From the NCBI RefSeq assembly GCF_020523965.1, contig NZ_JAJAPX010000005.1, positions 186,001 to 250,000 of the forward strand: DNA of 64,000 nt. Direction: 5' to 3'. The notes under the pieces were generated by a model. That model had not been told where the DNA came from. It did no database searches and saw only the letters and a list, made by a program, of their open reading frames with translations. Positions within the stretch are counted from its first letter, which is position 1. Each line of letters begins with the position of its first letter. The position numbers were made by a program, and so were the translations under genes. Source of the DNA: Neotamlana sargassicola. GTDB lineage: Bacteria > Bacteroidota > Bacteroidia > Flavobacteriales > Flavobacteriaceae. Shown in pieces: positions 62,255-64,000 of this stretch.

Positions 62255-63079
62255 TTATAAATCTCGTTGTTTTAATAATCTATAAGATAAAAACACAAAT
62301 AAACCGGTCCAGCCTAAAACTATAACCATTTCATGCCAATGTACTGCATAATCGTAAACCAATTCTGTTTTTTCAGGAAATTTACTCATGGCAATACGCT
62401 GAAATGGTTGGTCGATAAGTTTATACATAGCTTTAAGCGGAAAAAAGTTTTGAATTTTTTCTGCGAAGTGGTGATCGGATTGCCAAGTGATTAAACCAAA
62501 AATAATCCATTCTATAATATAAATAATAAATAAAAAGGCCAATGCAAATGCCGATCGTTTAACGAGCATGCCAAAAAATAAACACAAACTAAAAAAGCCG
62601 ACTAATTTTATAAAATAGGCCAGTAAAAAATTGGTTTGTTGAATGATTATCGAGAACTCGTTATAACTCGAGTAATACAAGCCAATACAAAGTGAAATTA
62701 ATGCAATTAAAACCGTTGAAACCAAAGAAAAGAATACAATGGTGTAAAATTTAGACAGTATAAATTCTTTTTTACTTAAGCCATCAATAAGGTTTTGCTT
62801 TAAGGTTTTATTGCTGTATTCGTTACCAATCATACTTACAACAACTATGGCAAAAAAGAATTTAAACTGTGAAGCAAAAAAGGTGGTTAAATGCCAAATT
62901 ATTGGAAAATTGAAAACACCTAATTCGCCTAATTCTAAAGTAAAAAAACCGAATACATTTATTTTTAAGGATGAAAGCATTATAACAAAAAATGGTAGTA
63001 TAAACGATACAAAAATTAATATTTTACTAGTGCGGTTTAATAATAACTTTTGTAATTCTAGATTTAAAAGTCGAAGCAT
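62255..63079 (-). CDS. ABC-2 type permease
   Basis: This is a 274-residue membrane protein with six hydrophobic segments (near 20-38, 58-78, 105-130, 148-172, 175-195 and 248-266). It fits the ABC2_membrane_4 type of bacitracin- or lantibiotic-resistance permeases (BcrB-like): ELQKLLLNRTSKILIFVSFI at the start and NEYSNKTLKQNLIDGLSKKEFILSKF as the coupling segment. Its ATPase gene lies 7 bases upstream. The substrate is not known. Confidence 0.88.
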   Translation of the reverse strand: MLRLLNLELQKLLLNRTSKILIFVSFILPFFVIMLSSLKINVFGFFTLELGELGVFNFPIIWHLTTFFASQFKFFFAIVVVSMIGNEYSNKTLKQNLIDGLSKKEFILSKFYTIVFFSLVSTVLIALISLCIGLYYSSYNEFSIIIQQTNFLLAYFIKLVGFFSLCLFFGMLVKRSAFALAFLFIIYIIEWIIFGLITWQSDHHFAEKIQNFFPLKAMYKLIDQPFQRIAMSKFPEKTELVYDYAVHWHEMVIVLGWTGLFVFLSYRLLKQRDL

Positions 63080-63086
63080 GATGCGG

Positions 63087-63989
63087 TTAGTTTTTGATGT
63101 TGTCTGTTAATTGTAAAAATTGTTCTTCAAGGCTTTCCTTACGTTGTACGAGATGCGTTAAAATAATGCCCTTATCAAATAAAAATTTATTGAACGCATC
63201 CGATGGCATAGGTGCTTTTAAAAATGCAGTAACTAAATCATCATTCGCTTTTATGCTAGTAAACAGGTCGCTATTTTTAAGCGTAGTTAGCAGTAACTCT
63301 TGGTTATTGCACTTAAGCTCGAAGAAACCATAGCTAGAAATCATTTCATCTACACGTCCAGAATATAATTTTACACCCTTACGAAGAACCACAACATGCG
63401 AGCAAACTTTCTCAACTTCATCCAGTAAATGCGAAGCCAATAAGATAGTGGTTCCCTGAGCTGCAATTTGCTTTATAATTTCCCTTATTTGATGAATACC
63501 TTGAGGGTCTAAACCATTTGTGGGTTCATCTAAAATTAAAATTTCAGGATCGTTTAGTAGGGCAGAGGCAATGGCTAAACGTTGTTTCATACCTAGCGAA
63601 TAGGTTTTAAACTTACTGGTTTTGCGCTCTAAAAGTCCAACAATATCTAGCTTTTCATCAACTTTGCTTTCATTAACACCTTTAATTTTACAAACCAATT
63701 TTAGGTTTTGTTCGGCGGTCATGTACGGGTAAAAGTTTGGACGTTCAATAATAGCGCCAACTTTTTTTAAAGCGTCATGGGTTGAAGTATTGCCGCTGAA
63801 CCAATTAAAATCGCCAGAGGTTTTATTAACGACATTGAGTACAATGCCTAACGTTGTAGATTTTCCGCTGCCGTTAGGGCCTAAAATACCATAAACGTTT
63901 CCTTTTTTTATGGTAAACGATAGGTTGTTTACGGCAGTTAAATTGCCAAATTTTTTAGTGAGGTTGTTAATTGTAAGAATGGATTCCAA
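63087..63989 (-). CDS. ABC transporter ATP-binding protein (BcrA-like)
   Basis: This is a 300-residue ATPase of an ABC-2 exporter: Walker A GPNGSGKST (about 37-45), Q-loop IIERPNFYPYMTAEQNL, signature YSLGMKQRLAIA, Walker B ILILDEPTNGLDP, switch His in LASHLLDEVEKV, and a C-terminal extension of about 85 residues. The IERPNFYPYMTA segment is typical of bacitracin/lantibiotic-type exporters. The start codon lies 11 bases from the window edge. It is the first gene of a two-gene operon with the permease. It is not clearly GldA of the gliding machinery. Confidence 0.93.
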   Translation of the reverse strand: MESILTINNLTKKFGNLTAVNNLSFTIKKGNVYGILGPNGSGKSTTLGIVLNVVNKTSGDFNWFSGNTSTHDALKKVGAIIERPNFYPYMTAEQNLKLVCKIKGVNESKVDEKLDIVGLLERKTSKFKTYSLGMKQRLAIASALLNDPEILILDEPTNGLDPQGIHQIREIIKQIAAQGTTILLASHLLDEVEKVCSHVVVLRKGVKLYSGRVDEMISSYGFFELKCNNQELLLTTLKNSDLFTSIKANDDLVTAFLKAPMPSDAFNKFLFDKGIILTHLVQRKESLEEQFLQLTDNIKN

Positions 63990-64000
63990 ACTGTAAGTGG

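Noticed and set aside
62255-63989. Gliding motility exporter GldA/GldFG
   Set aside because: Although next to gliding-type surface proteins, the ATPase has the IERPNFYPYMTA segment of bacitracin/lantibiotic-type exporters and the permease is BcrB-like, so no gld names are used.

Overview
The window is AT-rich, gene-dense DNA from a member of the Bacteroidota, most likely a gliding flavobacterium (Flavobacteriaceae). The evidence is four proteins with the gliding-type (type B) C-terminal signal of the type IX secretion system (T9SS), one protein with a type A T9SS signal, a SusC/SusD pair driven by a FecI/FecR sigma/anti-sigma pair, a LytS/LytTR two-component system, and several promoters of the Bacteroidota form TTG-N19-TAnnTTTG. 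No rRNA, CRISPR array, insertion sequence or integrase is visible. There is one tRNA, tRNA-Arg(TCT).

Positions 1-5400 form an accessory region. Five genes or small operons all lie on the minus strand: an acyltransferase cut by the window edge, a secreted hypothetical, a T9SS propeller protein, a ParD/ParE toxin-antitoxin pair, and a methyltransferase with a small helix-turn-helix-like partner. Diverged copies of one intergenic repeat lie after four of these units, which looks like a cassette array. A 40-codon remnant of a thioredoxin-reductase-like gene marks decay at its right edge. Positions 5500-10700 carry a DUF3500 lipoprotein, a LytS-type kinase with its LytTR regulator, a large beta-helix lipoprotein and the tRNA.

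Positions 11200-26100 are one co-directional uptake locus: ECF sigma factor, FecR anti-sigma, SusC receptor with an N-terminal signalling (STN) domain, SusD, a Tat-type M19 dipeptidase homologue, two paralogous two-part amidohydrolase lipoproteins, a VCBS/FG-GAP protein and a DASS (SLC13) carrier. It has no glycoside hydrolase, so a peptide- or amide-like substrate is more likely than a glycan. The likely flow is substrate capture by SusD/SusC, hydrolysis in the envelope, and import of a carboxylate product by the DASS carrier, with SusC-FecR-sigma feedback switching the locus on.

Positions 26200-37800 are mostly core functions: YceI, GrpE-DnaJ, then a tight operon of ABC ATPase, ABC permease, MscS channel, DUF6268 outer-membrane protein, sigma-54-type response regulator without a DNA-binding domain, and PPK2. 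These are followed by an M28 peptidase, a DinB-like protein and an ECF sigma-like protein with region 2 only. Positions 38000-47700 hold a DUF1624 membrane acyltransferase, a double SnoaL protein, a fatty-acid-hydroxylase-family protein, lysA, sucC, a short DUF1456 protein, a TerB-like protein and uvrB.

Positions 47700-62200 hold four consecutive large minus-strand T9SS type B surface proteins (675, 1508, 1626 and 902 residues). They share a roughly 94-residue module with an acidic Cys-Asp-rich start; it occurs 16 times in total, 11 of them in tandem in the 1626-residue protein. The window ends with a two-gene ABC exporter.
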